Shown: positions 44,401 to 54,907 of the stretch, piece by piece
How the letters are laid out: the number at the start of each line of letters is the position of its first letter
How positions within the stretch are numbered: position 1 is the first letter of the stretch
Origin: Natronospira bacteriovora
Lineage (GTDB): Bacteria > Pseudomonadota > Gammaproteobacteria > Natronospirales > Natronospiraceae
Assembly (NCBI RefSeq): GCF_030848495.1
Contig: NZ_JAVDDT010000005.1
Location: forward strand, 163,004 to 227,003
Length of the DNA stretch: 64,000 bases
Direction of reading: 5' to 3'
Program-made: the position numbers and the translations under genes
Notes under the pieces: generated by a model
The model's database searches: none
Told to the model about the DNA's origin: nothing
What the model saw: the letters and a program-made list of their open reading frames with translations, nothing else

Positions 44401-44930
44401 ATTGGGACCACGAAATGGACACGAAATGCACACGAGATAAAACCGAAAAACATTATTGGCCACAGATGGACACAGATAAACACGGATGTTGGGCCGTGCC
44501 GGGGGAGACGCCGTGCTGATTCGGAGGGGCCGTGCCTGATGCGGGTGGTGGGGTGGCTATAGGCAGCGTGGGAGCGGATTTATCCGCGATGACAATCACT
44601 CGGTTGGCACGCTGCTCTCTAAACGCTGTGGGAGCGGCTTTCAGCCGCGATCAAGCCATCGACGGCCAATGAACCATCAGCGACACGCGGCCTTTATCGA
44701 AGCCGAAACAATTCCCCGCTCCGTGTCCTCCGTGGATCCTCTGTGTTCTCCGTGTAACAACCCCCGGCGCAATCCCGGCACTGAACCATCAGGAAACAGC
44801 CGGCGTGCCAACCGAGCAATCGAAATCGCGGCTGAAAGCCGCTCCCACAGGGGGCGTCAGTACCCGCCGTGCCATCCTCAATTTAGTGTCCATCTCATGT
44901 CCATTTCGTGGTCCCAAAAGCCCCCTAGAA
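44401..44930. repeat. Nested-palindrome element, left flank of the RND operon
   Basis: It starts seven bases after the adaptor stop with GGGACCACGAAATGGACACG and ends with GTCCATTTCGTGGTCCC. In between are CCACAGATGGACACAG, GAGGGGCCGTGCCTGA, REP palindromes at about 44570, 44633 and 44825, and CTCCGTGGATCCTCTGTG. The first 510 bp are about 95% identical by eye to 49090-49592 on the other side of the RND operon, in direct orientation. There is no gene in the 603-bp gap. Confidence 0.88.
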
Positions 44931-44997
44931 CCCCCCATTGTTCTACAATTCACCCCCTGAGCATCACGGCATTGAGGCCGGTCGGGGGGGAAGGAAC

Positions 44998-47900
44998 TTG
45001 TCGCTTACACGTATCGCCCTGAGCAACCCCGTCGCGGTGGCGGTGGGGTGCATTCTGCTGGTGATCTTCGGGTTGATCAGCCTGTCGCGTCTGCCCATTC
45101 AGATGACGCCGGACATCGAGCGCCCGTCCATTACCGTGTCCACGGCCTGGCGGGCGGCGGCGCCGGCCGAGGTGGAATCCGAGATCCTCGAACCCCAGGA
45201 AGCCCTGCTGCGGGACGTGCCGGGGCTGGAACGCATGGTGGCCACGGCCGGCCAGGGCAGCGGCTCCATCAGCCTGGAATTCAAGGTAGGCACCGACATC
45301 AACCGGGTGCTGATCGAGGTCATCAACCGCCTCAACCAGGTGCAGCGCTATCCCGTCGATGCCTCCGAACCCACCATCCGCGTGGGTGACGAGGATTTCG
45401 CCAAGACCATCGCCTGGTTCTCCATCCGGCGCGCCCCCGGCAATCAACGCAACATCGCCGAATTCCAGGACTTCGTCGACCAGGTGGTAAAGGAACGCAT
45501 CGAACGCATTCCGGGGATTTCCTCAGCCACGCCCCGCGGCGGCCGGCCCTACGAGATCCGCATCAGCTTCGACCCCTTCATGGCCGCCAACATCGGCGTG
45601 GACCTGTCCCGCATCGGCCAGCAGCTGGGCGACAACAATGACGTCTCCGGCGGCTTCCGGGAAATGGGCCGGCGCAGCTACACCCTGCGTTTCGCCGGAC
45701 GCTATGAAGTGGCCGACATGCAGAACCTGGTACTGGACTGGCGGGAAGGCAACCCGGTCTATCTGGGTGACGTGGCCACGGTGGAGCGGGTCATGCGCGA
45801 CCGCCGCGCCCTGATCACCCACAACGCCGAGCCCACCATCGCCATGAACGTGGTGCCGGAACCCGGCGTCAACGTGCTGGAGGTGATGAGCGAGCTCAAG
45901 GCGGTGGTGGCCGAGCTGGAGCGGACCCACATCAACCCGGCCGGGCTGGAGATCAAGCAGCTCTACGACGACACCATCTACATCACCCAGTCCATCCGCA
46001 TGGTGGCCACCAACCTGATCCTCGGCATGCTGCTGGCGATTGCCGTGCTGTGGTGGTTCTTCCGCCGCTTCCGCGCCACCATGATGGTGGCCCTGGCCAT
46101 TCCCCTCTGCCTGCTGTTCTCCTTTCTGGTGCTGGACGGCGCCAACCGCACCCTCAACGTGATCTCCCTAGCCGGCCTGGCCTTTGCCGTGGGCATGGTG
46201 CTGGATGCCGCCATCGTGGTGCTGGAGAACATCGTGCGACGACGGGAGGCGGGCGAGGACATCTTTACTGCGGCCCTTCGCGGCACCGGTCAGGTCTGGG
46301 GTGCCCTGCTGGCCTCCACCGCCACCACCGTGGCCATCTTCCTGCCGGTGATCTTCCTGCAGGACGAGGCCGGCCAACTGTTCGCCGACCTGGCGGTGGT
46401 GATCTCGGCGGCCATCATCTGTTCCCTGCTGGTGGCCATCACCGTGCTGCCCACCGCCGCCTGGCGCCTGCTGGGGGAACGGGAACTGAAGGATCGCCAC
46501 GCCGACTGGTGGGATCGCGGCACCGGCGTCATCATGCAGGCCACCGACGGCCAGCGCCGGCGCTGGGCCTGGATCGGCGGCCTGACGGTGATCCCCGTCC
46601 TCATCGGCGCCCTGCTCATTCCACCGGCGGATTACCTGCCGGAAGGCCAGCGCAATTTCCTCTTCGGCTTCCTGGTCACGCCGCCCGGCCTCGGGGTGGA
46701 AACGGCCGAGGCCGAGATCGTCACCCCCATCAACGAACGCATGCGCCCCCTGCTGCTGGAAAGCGGTGACAACGGCGAAGACGGCCCGCGCATCGAAGAC
46801 ATGTTCATGGGCTTCTTCGGTGGTGGCATCTTCTTCGGCGCCGTGGCCGAAGACCCGAAGCGTTTCGGGGAACTGCTGGGCTTCGTCAACGGTTATGCGG
46901 TGCGCGGCATTCCCGACACCTTCGGTGGCGCCAACCGGGCGCCGCTGTTCATCGGCCGGGGCGGACGCAGCATCCAGGTGGATCTGCAGGCAGCCGATTT
47001 CGAGGAACTGCTGGCGGCCGGCCAGGTGGGCTTCATGGCCCTCAACCGGGCCCTGCCCGGCGCCAATGTCCGGCCCCTGCCCGGCCTGGAACTGGCCGAG
47101 CCGGAACTGCGCCTGATCCCGGACGATCGTCGCATCGCCGAGGCCGGCTGGACCCGCAACCAGGTGGCCACCGCCCTGCGCGCCCTGGGTGATGGCACCT
47201 TTCTCGGTGACTACTTCGACGGCGACCGCCGCCTGGACATCGTGCTGCGCCGGGAAGGCTGGACCACCCCGGAAGAACTCATGAGCACGCCCCTGGCCAC
47301 GCCCCGGGGCGACATCAAGACCCTGGGTGAACTGGCCCGCCTCGAGCAGACCGCCGGCCCCAACCAGATCCGCCGGGTGGATCGCCGCCGCACCCTCAGC
47401 CTGCTGGTCACTCCGCCCTCGGACATGCCCCTGGAGACCGCGCTGGACATCATCTCGGAACAGGTCAGCCCGCAGATCCGGGCCGCCCTGCCGGCCGATG
47501 GCGTGATCACCTATCGCGGCACCGCCGAAGCCCTGGGCGAGACCCTGCGCAATCTGTCCGGAAGCTTCCTGCTCGCGGTGGTGATCCTCTACCTGCTGAT
47601 CTCGGCCCTGTTCCGCTCCTTCCGGGATTCGGTGCTGGTACTCCTGACCCTGCCCATGGCCACGGTGGGCGGCATCATCGGCCTGCGCCTGGCGGGCCTG
47701 GCCACCGGCCAGGCCATGGACATGCTGACCATGATCGGCTTCATCATCCTGCTGGGTCTGGTGGTCAACAACGCCATCCTGCTGGTCCACCGGGCCCGGG
47801 AAGGCGAGCGCGACGGCCTCGGCCGGCGCGAGGCGGTGGAGACCGCCGTGCGCCAGCGCCTGCGCCCCATCCTCATGAGCACCACCACCAGTCTCTTCGG

Positions 47901-48054
47901 CATGCTGCCCCTGCTGCTGATGCCCGGAGCCGGCACCGAGGTCTATCGCGGCCTGGCGGCGGTCATCGTTGGCGGCATGGCCGTCAGCACCCTGTTCACC
48001 CTGATCCTGCTGCCCAGCCTGCTGCGGCTGCGGGAGGAGGTTCGCACCGCATGA
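44998..48054 (+). CDS. RND-family efflux permease
   Basis: A 1018-residue permease of the AcrB/HAE superfamily with 12 expected helices and two large periplasmic loops. Helix 4 reads AVGMVLDAAIVVLENIVRR: the first of the two AcrB proton-relay aspartates is kept (Asp403) but the second is Ala404. In helix 10 the AcrB lysine position is Asn (Asn924, LVVNNAILLV). The start is a TTG behind GGGGGGAAGGA; no ATG gives a correct N-terminus. The adaptor follows with a 4-bp overlap. Substrate unknown. The operon lies between two near-identical non-coding repeats. Confidence 0.93.
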   Translation: MSLTRIALSNPVAVAVGCILLVIFGLISLSRLPIQMTPDIERPSITVSTAWRAAAPAEVESEILEPQEALLRDVPGLERMVATAGQGSGSISLEFKVGTDINRVLIEVINRLNQVQRYPVDASEPTIRVGDEDFAKTIAWFSIRRAPGNQRNIAEFQDFVDQVVKERIERIPGISSATPRGGRPYEIRISFDPFMAANIGVDLSRIGQQLGDNNDVSGGFREMGRRSYTLRFAGRYEVADMQNLVLDWREGNPVYLGDVATVERVMRDRRALITHNAEPTIAMNVVPEPGVNVLEVMSELKAVVAELERTHINPAGLEIKQLYDDTIYITQSIRMVATNLILGMLLAIAVLWWFFRRFRATMMVALAIPLCLLFSFLVLDGANRTLNVISLAGLAFAVGMVLDAAIVVLENIVRRREAGEDIFTAALRGTGQVWGALLASTATTVAIFLPVIFLQDEAGQLFADLAVVISAAIICSLLVAITVLPTAAWRLLGERELKDRHADWWDRGTGVIMQATDGQRRRWAWIGGLTVIPVLIGALLIPPADYLPEGQRNFLFGFLVTPPGLGVETAEAEIVTPINERMRPLLLESGDNGEDGPRIEDMFMGFFGGGIFFGAVAEDPKRFGELLGFVNGYAVRGIPDTFGGANRAPLFIGRGGRSIQVDLQAADFEELLAAGQVGFMALNRALPGANVRPLPGLELAEPELRLIPDDRRIAEAGWTRNQVATALRALGDGTFLGDYFDGDRRLDIVLRREGWTTPEELMSTPLATPRGDIKTLGELARLEQTAGPNQIRRVDRRRTLSLLVTPPSDMPLETALDIISEQVSPQIRAALPADGVITYRGTAEALGETLRNLSGSFLLAVVILYLLISALFRSFRDSVLVLLTLPMATVGGIIGLRLAGLATGQAMDMLTMIGFIILLGLVVNNAILLVHRAREGERDGLGRREAVETAVRQRLRPILMSTTTSLFGMLPLLLMPGAGTEVYRGLAAVIVGGMAVSTLFTLILLPSLLRLREEVRTA

Positions 48055-49085
48055 AACAAGGCATGAACCTGTTGCTCGGCCTGCTGGCCGTCATCACCCT
48101 GGGCAGCGCCGCGGCCCAGCAACCGCCCGCTGCACCCGTGCAGACCGGCACCGTTGAGCGCTCGGTCATGGCCCCCATGATGCAGGTCTCCGGCACCGTG
48201 ATTTCCCGCTCCGACGCCGTGCTGTCCACCGAAGTGGAGGGACGCCTGCTGAGAATTGCCGATGTGGGCACGCGGGTGGAGCGCGATGCCGTGCTGGCCG
48301 AGATCGAGGACACCGCCCTGCGCCTGCGCGAGCAGGAACTGGTCTCGGAAGTCAGCCGTGCCCAGTCCCGCCTGCGCTTTCTCGAGGCGGAGCAGCGCCG
48401 GCTGGAACGCCTCGCCGAGCGCGACATGGTGTCCTTCACCGAGGTGGACCGCACTCGCTCCGAACGCGACACCGCCGCCAATGAAAAGGCGGTGGCGGAA
48501 AGCCGCCTGGCCCAGGTGCGCCACCAGCTGGAACGCACCCGCATCCGCGCCCCCTTCCCCGGCGTGGTGGCCGAGCGCCGTGCCCAGGCCGGTGAACGGG
48601 TGGCCATGGGCACCCCCATCCTGCGCCTGCTCAATCCGGATGACCTGGAAATCGTTGCCCGCGCCCCGCTGTCCTTTTTCGCCTACCAGCAGGCCGGCAA
48701 CACCCTGAGCTTCAGCAGCGGCAACCACGGCCATGAAGCCACCCTGCGCGCCCTGGTGACGGTGGGTTCGGAAAACCGTCACGTCTTCGAAATGCGCCTG
48801 GATTTCAGCGACCCCCTGCCGGTGGGCCAGACCGTACGTGTGGACATCCCCACCGCCGAAGCCCGGAAAGTGCTCTCTGTTCCCCGGGATGCCCTGGTAC
48901 TGCGAAGCGACGGCATCTTCGTCTTCGTGGTCAATGAAGACAACACCGTCCGCCGCCTGCGCATCACCACCGGCACCGGCGCCGGCGACCGCATCGAAGC
49001 CCGCGGCCCCCTGGAAGCCGGCCAACGCGTCGTCATCCGCGGCGCCGAACGCCTCCGCGACGGCCAGCCCGTGATGGTGCAGTGA
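48051..49085 (+). CDS. RND periplasmic adaptor (membrane-fusion protein)
   Basis: A 344-residue adaptor with a signal peptide (NLLLGLLAVITLGSAAA), a lipoyl half with DAVLSTEVEGRLLRIADVGT, a coiled-coil hairpin (about 85-150), the answering RIRAPFPGVVAERRAQAGE, and beta-barrel domains ending in RDGQPVMVQ. It overlaps the permease stop (ATGA). Adaptor-after-permease is the reverse of the common order. It should form a pump with the upstream RND protein and an outer-membrane channel encoded elsewhere. Confidence 0.92.
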   Translation: MKQGMNLLLGLLAVITLGSAAAQQPPAAPVQTGTVERSVMAPMMQVSGTVISRSDAVLSTEVEGRLLRIADVGTRVERDAVLAEIEDTALRLREQELVSEVSRAQSRLRFLEAEQRRLERLAERDMVSFTEVDRTRSERDTAANEKAVAESRLAQVRHQLERTRIRAPFPGVVAERRAQAGERVAMGTPILRLLNPDDLEIVARAPLSFFAYQQAGNTLSFSSGNHGHEATLRALVTVGSENRHVFEMRLDFSDPLPVGQTVRVDIPTAEARKVLSVPRDALVLRSDGIFVFVVNEDNTVRRLRITTGTGAGDRIEARGPLEAGQRVVIRGAERLRDGQPVMVQ

Positions 49086-49089
49086 GGGG

Positions 49090-49752
49090 ATTGGGACCAC
49101 GCAATGGACACGAAATGCACACGAGATAAAACCGAAAAACATTATTGGCCACAGATGGACACAGATGGACGCAGATGTGGGCCGTGCCGGGTGAGCCGCC
49201 GTGCGGCTTCGGAGGGGCCGTGCCTGATGCGGGCAGTGGGGTGGCTATAGGCAGCGTGGGAGCGGATTTATCCGCGATGACAATCCATCCCTTGGCACGC
49301 TGCTCTCTAAACGCTGTGGGAGCGGCTTTCAGCCGCGATCAAGCCATCGACGGCCAATAAACCATCAGCGACACGCGGCCTTTATCGAAGCCGAAACAAT
49401 TCCCCGCTCCGTGTCCTCCGTGGATCCTCTGTGTTCTCCGTGTAACAACCCCCGGCGCAATCCCGGCACTGAACCATCAGGAAACAGCCGGCGTGCCAAC
49501 CGAGTAATTGCAATCGCGGCTGAAAGCCGCTCCCACAGGGGGGCGTCAGTACCCGCCGTGCCATCCTCAGTTTCGTGTCCATTTCGTGGTCCATTTTTTC
49601 AGCCCTCAGTGAGCACGGCCCCTCCGAAGCCGCACGGCCGCTCACCCGGCACGGCCCACATCTGCGTCCATCTGTGTCCATCTGTGGCTAATATTTTTTT
49701 TGTTTTCATCTCGTGTCCATTTCGTGTCCATCTCGTGGTCCCAAATCTTTTC
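49090..49752. repeat. Nested-palindrome element, right flank of the RND operon
   Basis: It starts five bases after the adaptor stop. The first 500 bp repeat 44401-44915 almost exactly, including the stretch CGACACGCGGCCTTTATCGA. A further right-arm set follows (GGCACGGCCCCTCCGAAG... or its complement, then GTCCATCTGTGGC and CATCTCGTGTCC ends to 49742). The 736-bp gap holds no gene; the last 70 bp carry the lemA promoter region. Confidence 0.88.
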
Positions 49753-49821
49753 CTTGTGAACCACCCCCGCCCCCTTCTAAACTGAGTCGGACTACAACTC
49801 CGAATACCGAGGGGAAACACC

Positions 49822-50409
49822 GTGGAAACCTGGATCATTATCGGCATTGTCGTGCTGGTGGTGCTGTTTGCCATCGTCACTTACAACGCACTCATCGTGG
49901 CACGCAACCGCTACAAGAACGCCTTTGCCCAGATTGACGTACAGCTCACCCGTCGCCATGACCTGATCCCGAACCTGGTCAATGTGGCTGACCGCTACAT
50001 GAAGCATGAACGGGAAACCCTGGAAGCGGTGACCAGGGCACGCACCCAGGCGGTGGAAAAGCTCAAGCAGGCCAAGGCCGACCCCACCGATCCCAATGCC
50101 ATGAAGCAGCTGGGCCAGGCCGAGCAGGGCCTGTCCGGTGCCTTGGGCCGCCTGTTCGCCCTGTCCGAAAACTACCCGGACCTGAAAGCCAACGAGAACA
50201 TGAAGCAACTCTCCGAGGAACTGGTCAGCACCGAAAACCGGGTGGCCTATGCCCGCCAGCATTTCAACGACGCTGTCATGCAGTACAACAACAAGCGCGA
50301 AGCCTTCCCCAACAACATTGTCGCCGGCATGTTCAACTTCAAGTACGCCGAACTGCTCGACATCGAAGACCCGGCCAAGCGCGAAGCGGTGAAGGTGAAT
50401 TTCAGTTAA
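49822..50409 (+). CDS. lemA: LemA family membrane protein
   Basis: A 195-residue protein with an N-terminal helix (WIIIGIVVLVVLFAIVTYN), the typical NRYKNAFAQIDVQLTRRHDL segment, a long four-helix body and the closing FKYAELLDI. The function of LemA proteins is unclear, though they often pair with membrane M48 metalloproteases, as here with the next gene. The start is a GTG after GAGGGG. A 735-bp repeat-filled gap separates it from the protease gene, which is unusual for this pair. Confidence 0.92.
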   Translation: METWIIIGIVVLVVLFAIVTYNALIVARNRYKNAFAQIDVQLTRRHDLIPNLVNVADRYMKHERETLEAVTRARTQAVEKLKQAKADPTDPNAMKQLGQAEQGLSGALGRLFALSENYPDLKANENMKQLSEELVSTENRVAYARQHFNDAVMQYNNKREAFPNNIVAGMFNFKYAELLDIEDPAKREAVKVNFS

Positions 50410-50414
50410 GTCCG

Positions 50415-51130
50415 GAAAAAAGCGCCGCGAAATGGACGCAAGATGGACGCGAAATTAAAAGACAAAAGATTATTGGCCACAGATGGACACAGATAAACGC
50501 AGATGTGGGCCGTGCCGGGTGAGCCGCCGTGCGGCTTCGGAGGGGCCGTGCCTGCGGATGGCTTGGAAGATATTGACCACGAAATGAACACGAAATAGAC
50601 ACGAGATAAGGCCTGGCAAGGCGGGTGCTGACCGCCCCCCCCTGTGGGAGCGGCATTCCTGCCGCGATTTCAATCCCTCGGTTGGCACGCCGGCTGTTTG
50701 CTGATGGTTCGGTGCGGGGACCACGCCGGGGGGTGGTGGCACAGAGAACACAGAGGATCCACGGAGAACGCGGAGCGGGATGTTTGTGGGGGCTCCGATG
50801 AAGCCCGCGTGTCGCTGCAGGCGGGTTGGCGTTAGAAGGCTCGATCGCGGCTGAAAGCCGCTCCCACAGCGGGCTATCAGCACCCGCCGTGCCAGCCTTC
50901 AATTTTGCGTCCATTTCGCGGCCAAATGTTTTCAACACTTTCATCTCGTGTCCATTTTGTGTCCATTTCGTGGTCCAATTCTTTCAGCCCACAGTAAGCA
51001 CGGCCCAACCGAAGCCGCACGGCGGCTCACCCGGCACGGCCCACATCTGCGTTTATCTGTGTCCATCTGTGGCTCAAAATAGATTTTCGTTTTTTTCATT
51101 TAGCGTCCATTTAGCGGCCCAATGTTTTCA
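50415..51130. repeat. Nested-palindrome mosaic between lemA and the M48 gene
   Basis: It begins six bases after the lemA stop with CGCCGCGAAATGGACGC and ends with TTTAGCGGCCCAATGTTTT (to 51127). Modules in order include CCACAGATGGACACAG, GAGGGGCCGTGCCTG, an inner GACCACGAAATGAACACG end, REPs near 50645 and 50848, AGAGGATCCACGGAGAACG, and two right ends. The terminal pair here is of the CCGCGAAAT/AGCGGC subtype. No gene is present. Confidence 0.85.
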
Positions 51131-51144
51131 CCAGGAACCCTGCC

Positions 51145-53076
51145 ATGAACTTCTTTGAACATCAGGACAAGGCCCGTAACCAGACCCGCAAGCTGGTGGT
51201 GCTGTTTACCCTGGCTGTGCTGGCCATCATTGTGGCGATCAATGTATTGGTGCTCGGCCTGGTCACTTACGGCAGCACCGATGGGCATCTGCAGCAGCCG
51301 GATTTCTGGTCGGCGGATTTCTTCATGGCCAATGTCGGGGTCATTGCCACGGTGTCTTTCCTCACCGGTGCCCTGATCGGCATGGCCAGCCTGGTGCGCA
51401 GCATGAAGCTGCGGGCCGGTGGCAGTGTGGTGGCGCGGGAACTGGGGGGCACCCTGGTGGAGCCGGACACCCGCGATCCGCTCAAGCGACGCCTGCGCAA
51501 TGTGGTGGAGGAAATGGCCATTGCCTCCGGCGTGCCGGTGCCCCATATCTTCGTGCTGGAAGAGGAGATGGGCATCAATGCCTTCGCCGCCGGTTACTCC
51601 ACTTCGGACGCCGCCGTGGCGGTCACCCGAGGCACCCTGGAGACCCTCAACCGGGACGAGCTGCAGGGCGTGGTGGCCCATGAGTTCGCCCATATCCTCA
51701 ATGGCGACATGCGCCTCAACATCCGCCTCATTGGCATCCTCTTCGGCATCCTGGCCCTGACCATTGTGGGGCGCATCCTCATGCACTCGGCGCGCGGGGC
51801 GCGAAACCGCAATGCCGGGGGCATCGTGATTCTCGGGCTTGCCATCATGCTGATCGGCTATGTGGGGGTATTCTTCGGCCGCTGGATCAAGGCCGCCGTC
51901 TCCCGCCAGCGGGAATACCTGGCCGATGCCTCGGCGGTGCAGTTCACCCGCCATCCCGAAGGCATTGGCGGGGCGCTGAAGAAGATCGCCGCCTCCACCT
52001 CCGGCTCCTACCTGAAGGCGGATACCGAGGAAGTCGGCCACATGCTGTTTGCCAGCAACTTCGCCAGTCAGATGCTGTCCACCCATCCGCCCATCATTGA
52101 GCGCATCCAGGCAGTGGACCCCAGCTTTCGCCCGGAACAGCTGCGGGAAGTGCGCGAGGAGATGGAGCGCCACCGCCAGGCGAAGAACGCCGAACGGGAA
52201 ATGGCCGAGGAAGAGGAAAAACGGGATCGTCCGCGGGGCGCCGCCGGCCGGCTGCTGGATCCGGATAATCTGATCGAGCGCATCGGCCAGCCCGGCCTCG
52301 GCCAGATCCTGGCCGCCGTTCTGCTGGCCTCCGCCATCCCGCGTCCGCTGGAACGGGCCGCCCACTCCAATGAATGGGCCATGGAAGTCATCTGCGGCCT
52401 GCTGCTTTCCGAGGACGAGTCGATCCGCCAGCGCCAGCTGCAGCTGATCGCCGAGCATTTGGGCTCGGAAAGCGAGCGCCAGGTCCGCACCCTGCTGGAA
52501 GCCGGCAGGGATCTCGGCCCCGAACAGCGCCTGCCCCTGTTCGAGATGTGCTGGCCCGCCATCCGCAACCGCCCGGCCCGGGATCTGGACCAGCTGCTCG
52601 CCCTGAGTGAGGCCCTGATCCACGCCGATGGCCAGGTCAGTGCCTTCGAATACGCCCTCGGCCGCCTGCTGAAGAAACACATTGAGGATGCCCGCGAACC
52701 GGAACGGGCCCGGCCCTCCGGCCGCAAGCAGATCCGTGACGCGGTACCCGCAGTCAACGATCTCCTGCGCATCCTCGCCCACCACGGCCACCCCGACAGC
52801 GAGCAGGCCGTGGCCGCCATGAGCGCCGGCATGAAAGTCCTCAACCTGTCCCCCAGCGAAACCCATGCCCTGCGCGAGAACTGGCACGAGCGCCTGGACG
52901 CGGCTCTGGATACCCTGGATAAGCTGCGCATGCGCGACAAGGGCCTGCTCACCCGCGCCCTGGTCACCGTCGTCCAGCACGCCGGCGAAACCGTCGCCGC
53001 CGAAGCGGAGTTGCTTCGAGTGATCTGCGCCTGTCTGCATGTGCCCCTGCCGTTGATGCAGGAAAGCGGGGAATAG
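51145..53076 (+). CDS. M48 membrane metalloprotease (HtpX-like) with TerB-like C-terminal region
   Basis: A 643-residue protease with membrane helices at about 17-43 and 62-85, the zinc motif VVAHEFAHILNGD (His179, Glu180, His183), two more helices (about 193-211 and 228-248), and the third ligand region SRQREYLADASAV. The length is about twice that of HtpX: after the M48 domain (about 340) comes a charged linker and a C-terminal helical region where ALIHADGQVSAFEYALGRLL resembles TerB/tellurite-resistance folds. It pairs with lemA upstream. A role in membrane-protein quality control is likely. Confidence 0.9.
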   Translation: MNFFEHQDKARNQTRKLVVLFTLAVLAIIVAINVLVLGLVTYGSTDGHLQQPDFWSADFFMANVGVIATVSFLTGALIGMASLVRSMKLRAGGSVVARELGGTLVEPDTRDPLKRRLRNVVEEMAIASGVPVPHIFVLEEEMGINAFAAGYSTSDAAVAVTRGTLETLNRDELQGVVAHEFAHILNGDMRLNIRLIGILFGILALTIVGRILMHSARGARNRNAGGIVILGLAIMLIGYVGVFFGRWIKAAVSRQREYLADASAVQFTRHPEGIGGALKKIAASTSGSYLKADTEEVGHMLFASNFASQMLSTHPPIIERIQAVDPSFRPEQLREVREEMERHRQAKNAEREMAEEEEKRDRPRGAAGRLLDPDNLIERIGQPGLGQILAAVLLASAIPRPLERAAHSNEWAMEVICGLLLSEDESIRQRQLQLIAEHLGSESERQVRTLLEAGRDLGPEQRLPLFEMCWPAIRNRPARDLDQLLALSEALIHADGQVSAFEYALGRLLKKHIEDAREPERARPSGRKQIRDAVPAVNDLLRILAHHGHPDSEQAVAAMSAGMKVLNLSPSETHALRENWHERLDAALDTLDKLRMRDKGLLTRALVTVVQHAGETVAAEAELLRVICACLHVPLPLMQESGE

Positions 53077-53640
<564 letters not shown>

Positions 53641-53707
53641 GACAGGTGCGTTCCCCCACCCCCGGCGGCTACAATTCGTCCCAGACATCAATACACCGGG
53701 AAACGGC

Positions 53708-54904
53708 ATGGCCCATCTGGACGGCAAGAACATACTCCTCGGCGTCACCGGCGGGATCGCGGCCTACAAGGCGCCCGATCTGGTGCGGCGCCTGCGTGAG
53801 CGTGGCGCCACCGTGCAGGTGGTGATGAGCGAGGGGGCCCAGGCCTTTGTCACGCCCCTGACCTTCGAGGCGGTCAGCCATCGGCCGGTGCGTACCCACC
53901 TCTGGGACCGGGACGCGGAAATGACCATGGGCCATATCGAGCTGGCCCGCTGGGCCGACCGGATCGTCATTGCCCCGGCCACCGCCGACTGCATCGCCCG
54001 CCTCACCCAGGGGCGCGCCGATGACCTGCTGAGCACCATCTGTCTCGCCACGGAAGCCCCCATCACCCTCTGCCCGGCCATGAACCCGGTGATGTGGCGA
54101 CACCCCGCCACCCAGGCCAATGTGAACACCCTGCGCGAGCGTGGTGTGGCCTTCATCGGCCCGGCCGACGGAGCCATGGCCGAGAACGAATCCGGCACCG
54201 GCCGGCTGGTGGAACCGACCGAGATTGCTGCCGAGCTGGACCGGGGCGGCCCGGGACTGCTGGCCGGCAAGACCGTGCTCATCACCGCCGGCCCCACCCG
54301 CGAGGCAGTGGACCCGGTGCGCTATCTCAGCAACCGCTCTTCCGGGCGCATGGGCTTCGCCATTGCCGAGGCCGCCGCGCGCGCCGGGGCCAAGGTGCTG
54401 CTGGTGAGTGGCCCGGTGAGTCTGTCCACCCCGCCCGGCGTGGAGCGGGTAGACGTGGAATCCGCCCGCCAGATGCAGGAAGCGGTCATGACGCTGGCCC
54501 CCAACGCCGATGTCTTCATCGCCGCCGCCGCCGTGGCCGACTACCGCCCGGCCGAAACCGCCGAGCGCAAACTGAAGAAGGACAGCGGCGATGAGCTGGC
54601 CGGCATGAAGCTGGTGGAAAACCCCGACATCCTCGCCGGCGTGGCAGCCATGAAAAAGGACCGCCCCTTCACCGTGGGCTTCGCCGCCGAAACCAACGAC
54701 GTGGAAGCCAACGCCCGCAAGAAGCTCGAGAAGAAGCAGCTCGATCTCATCGCCGCCAACCAGGTCGGCGCCGATCGCGGCTTCGATCGTGACGACAATG
54801 AACTGCTCCTGCTCGATGCCAAAGGCAGCACCCCCCTCGGCGCCGGCAGCAAACGCGAACTGGCCGGCAAACTGCTGGCGGTGATTGCCGACAGGATTCA
54901 ATAG
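53708..54904 (+). CDS. coaBC: Bifunctional phosphopantothenoylcysteine decarboxylase / phosphopantothenate-cysteine ligase
   Basis: A 398-residue CoA-pathway enzyme. The CoaC half (1-185) is an FMN flavoprotein with LLGVTGGIAAYK, the catalytic His in MGHIELARWAD, PATADCIARL and CPAMNPVMW. The CoaB half (about 190-398) has VLITAGPTREAVDPVRYLSN, SSGRMG, AAAVADYRP and the lysine-rich KLKKDSG loop. ATG at 53708 gives the standard N-terminus; in-frame codons further upstream are repeat DNA and not part of the gene. It is near dut, as in many relatives. Confidence 0.96.
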   Translation: MAHLDGKNILLGVTGGIAAYKAPDLVRRLRERGATVQVVMSEGAQAFVTPLTFEAVSHRPVRTHLWDRDAEMTMGHIELARWADRIVIAPATADCIARLTQGRADDLLSTICLATEAPITLCPAMNPVMWRHPATQANVNTLRERGVAFIGPADGAMAENESGTGRLVEPTEIAAELDRGGPGLLAGKTVLITAGPTREAVDPVRYLSNRSSGRMGFAIAEAAARAGAKVLLVSGPVSLSTPPGVERVDVESARQMQEAVMTLAPNADVFIAAAAVADYRPAETAERKLKKDSGDELAGMKLVENPDILAGVAAMKKDRPFTVGFAAETNDVEANARKKLEKKQLDLIAANQVGADRGFDRDDNELLLLDAKGSTPLGAGSKRELAGKLLAVIADRIQ

Positions 54905-54907
54905 CGT

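Noticed and set aside
46168..47790. 540-codon minus-strand frame inside the RND gene
   Set aside because: No domain or ribosome-binding site, and it lies wholly within a conserved permease.
44401..49592. Composite transposon around the RND operon
   Set aside because: The flanking repeats contain no transposase and I see no target-site duplication; homologous recombination between repeats is the simpler reading.
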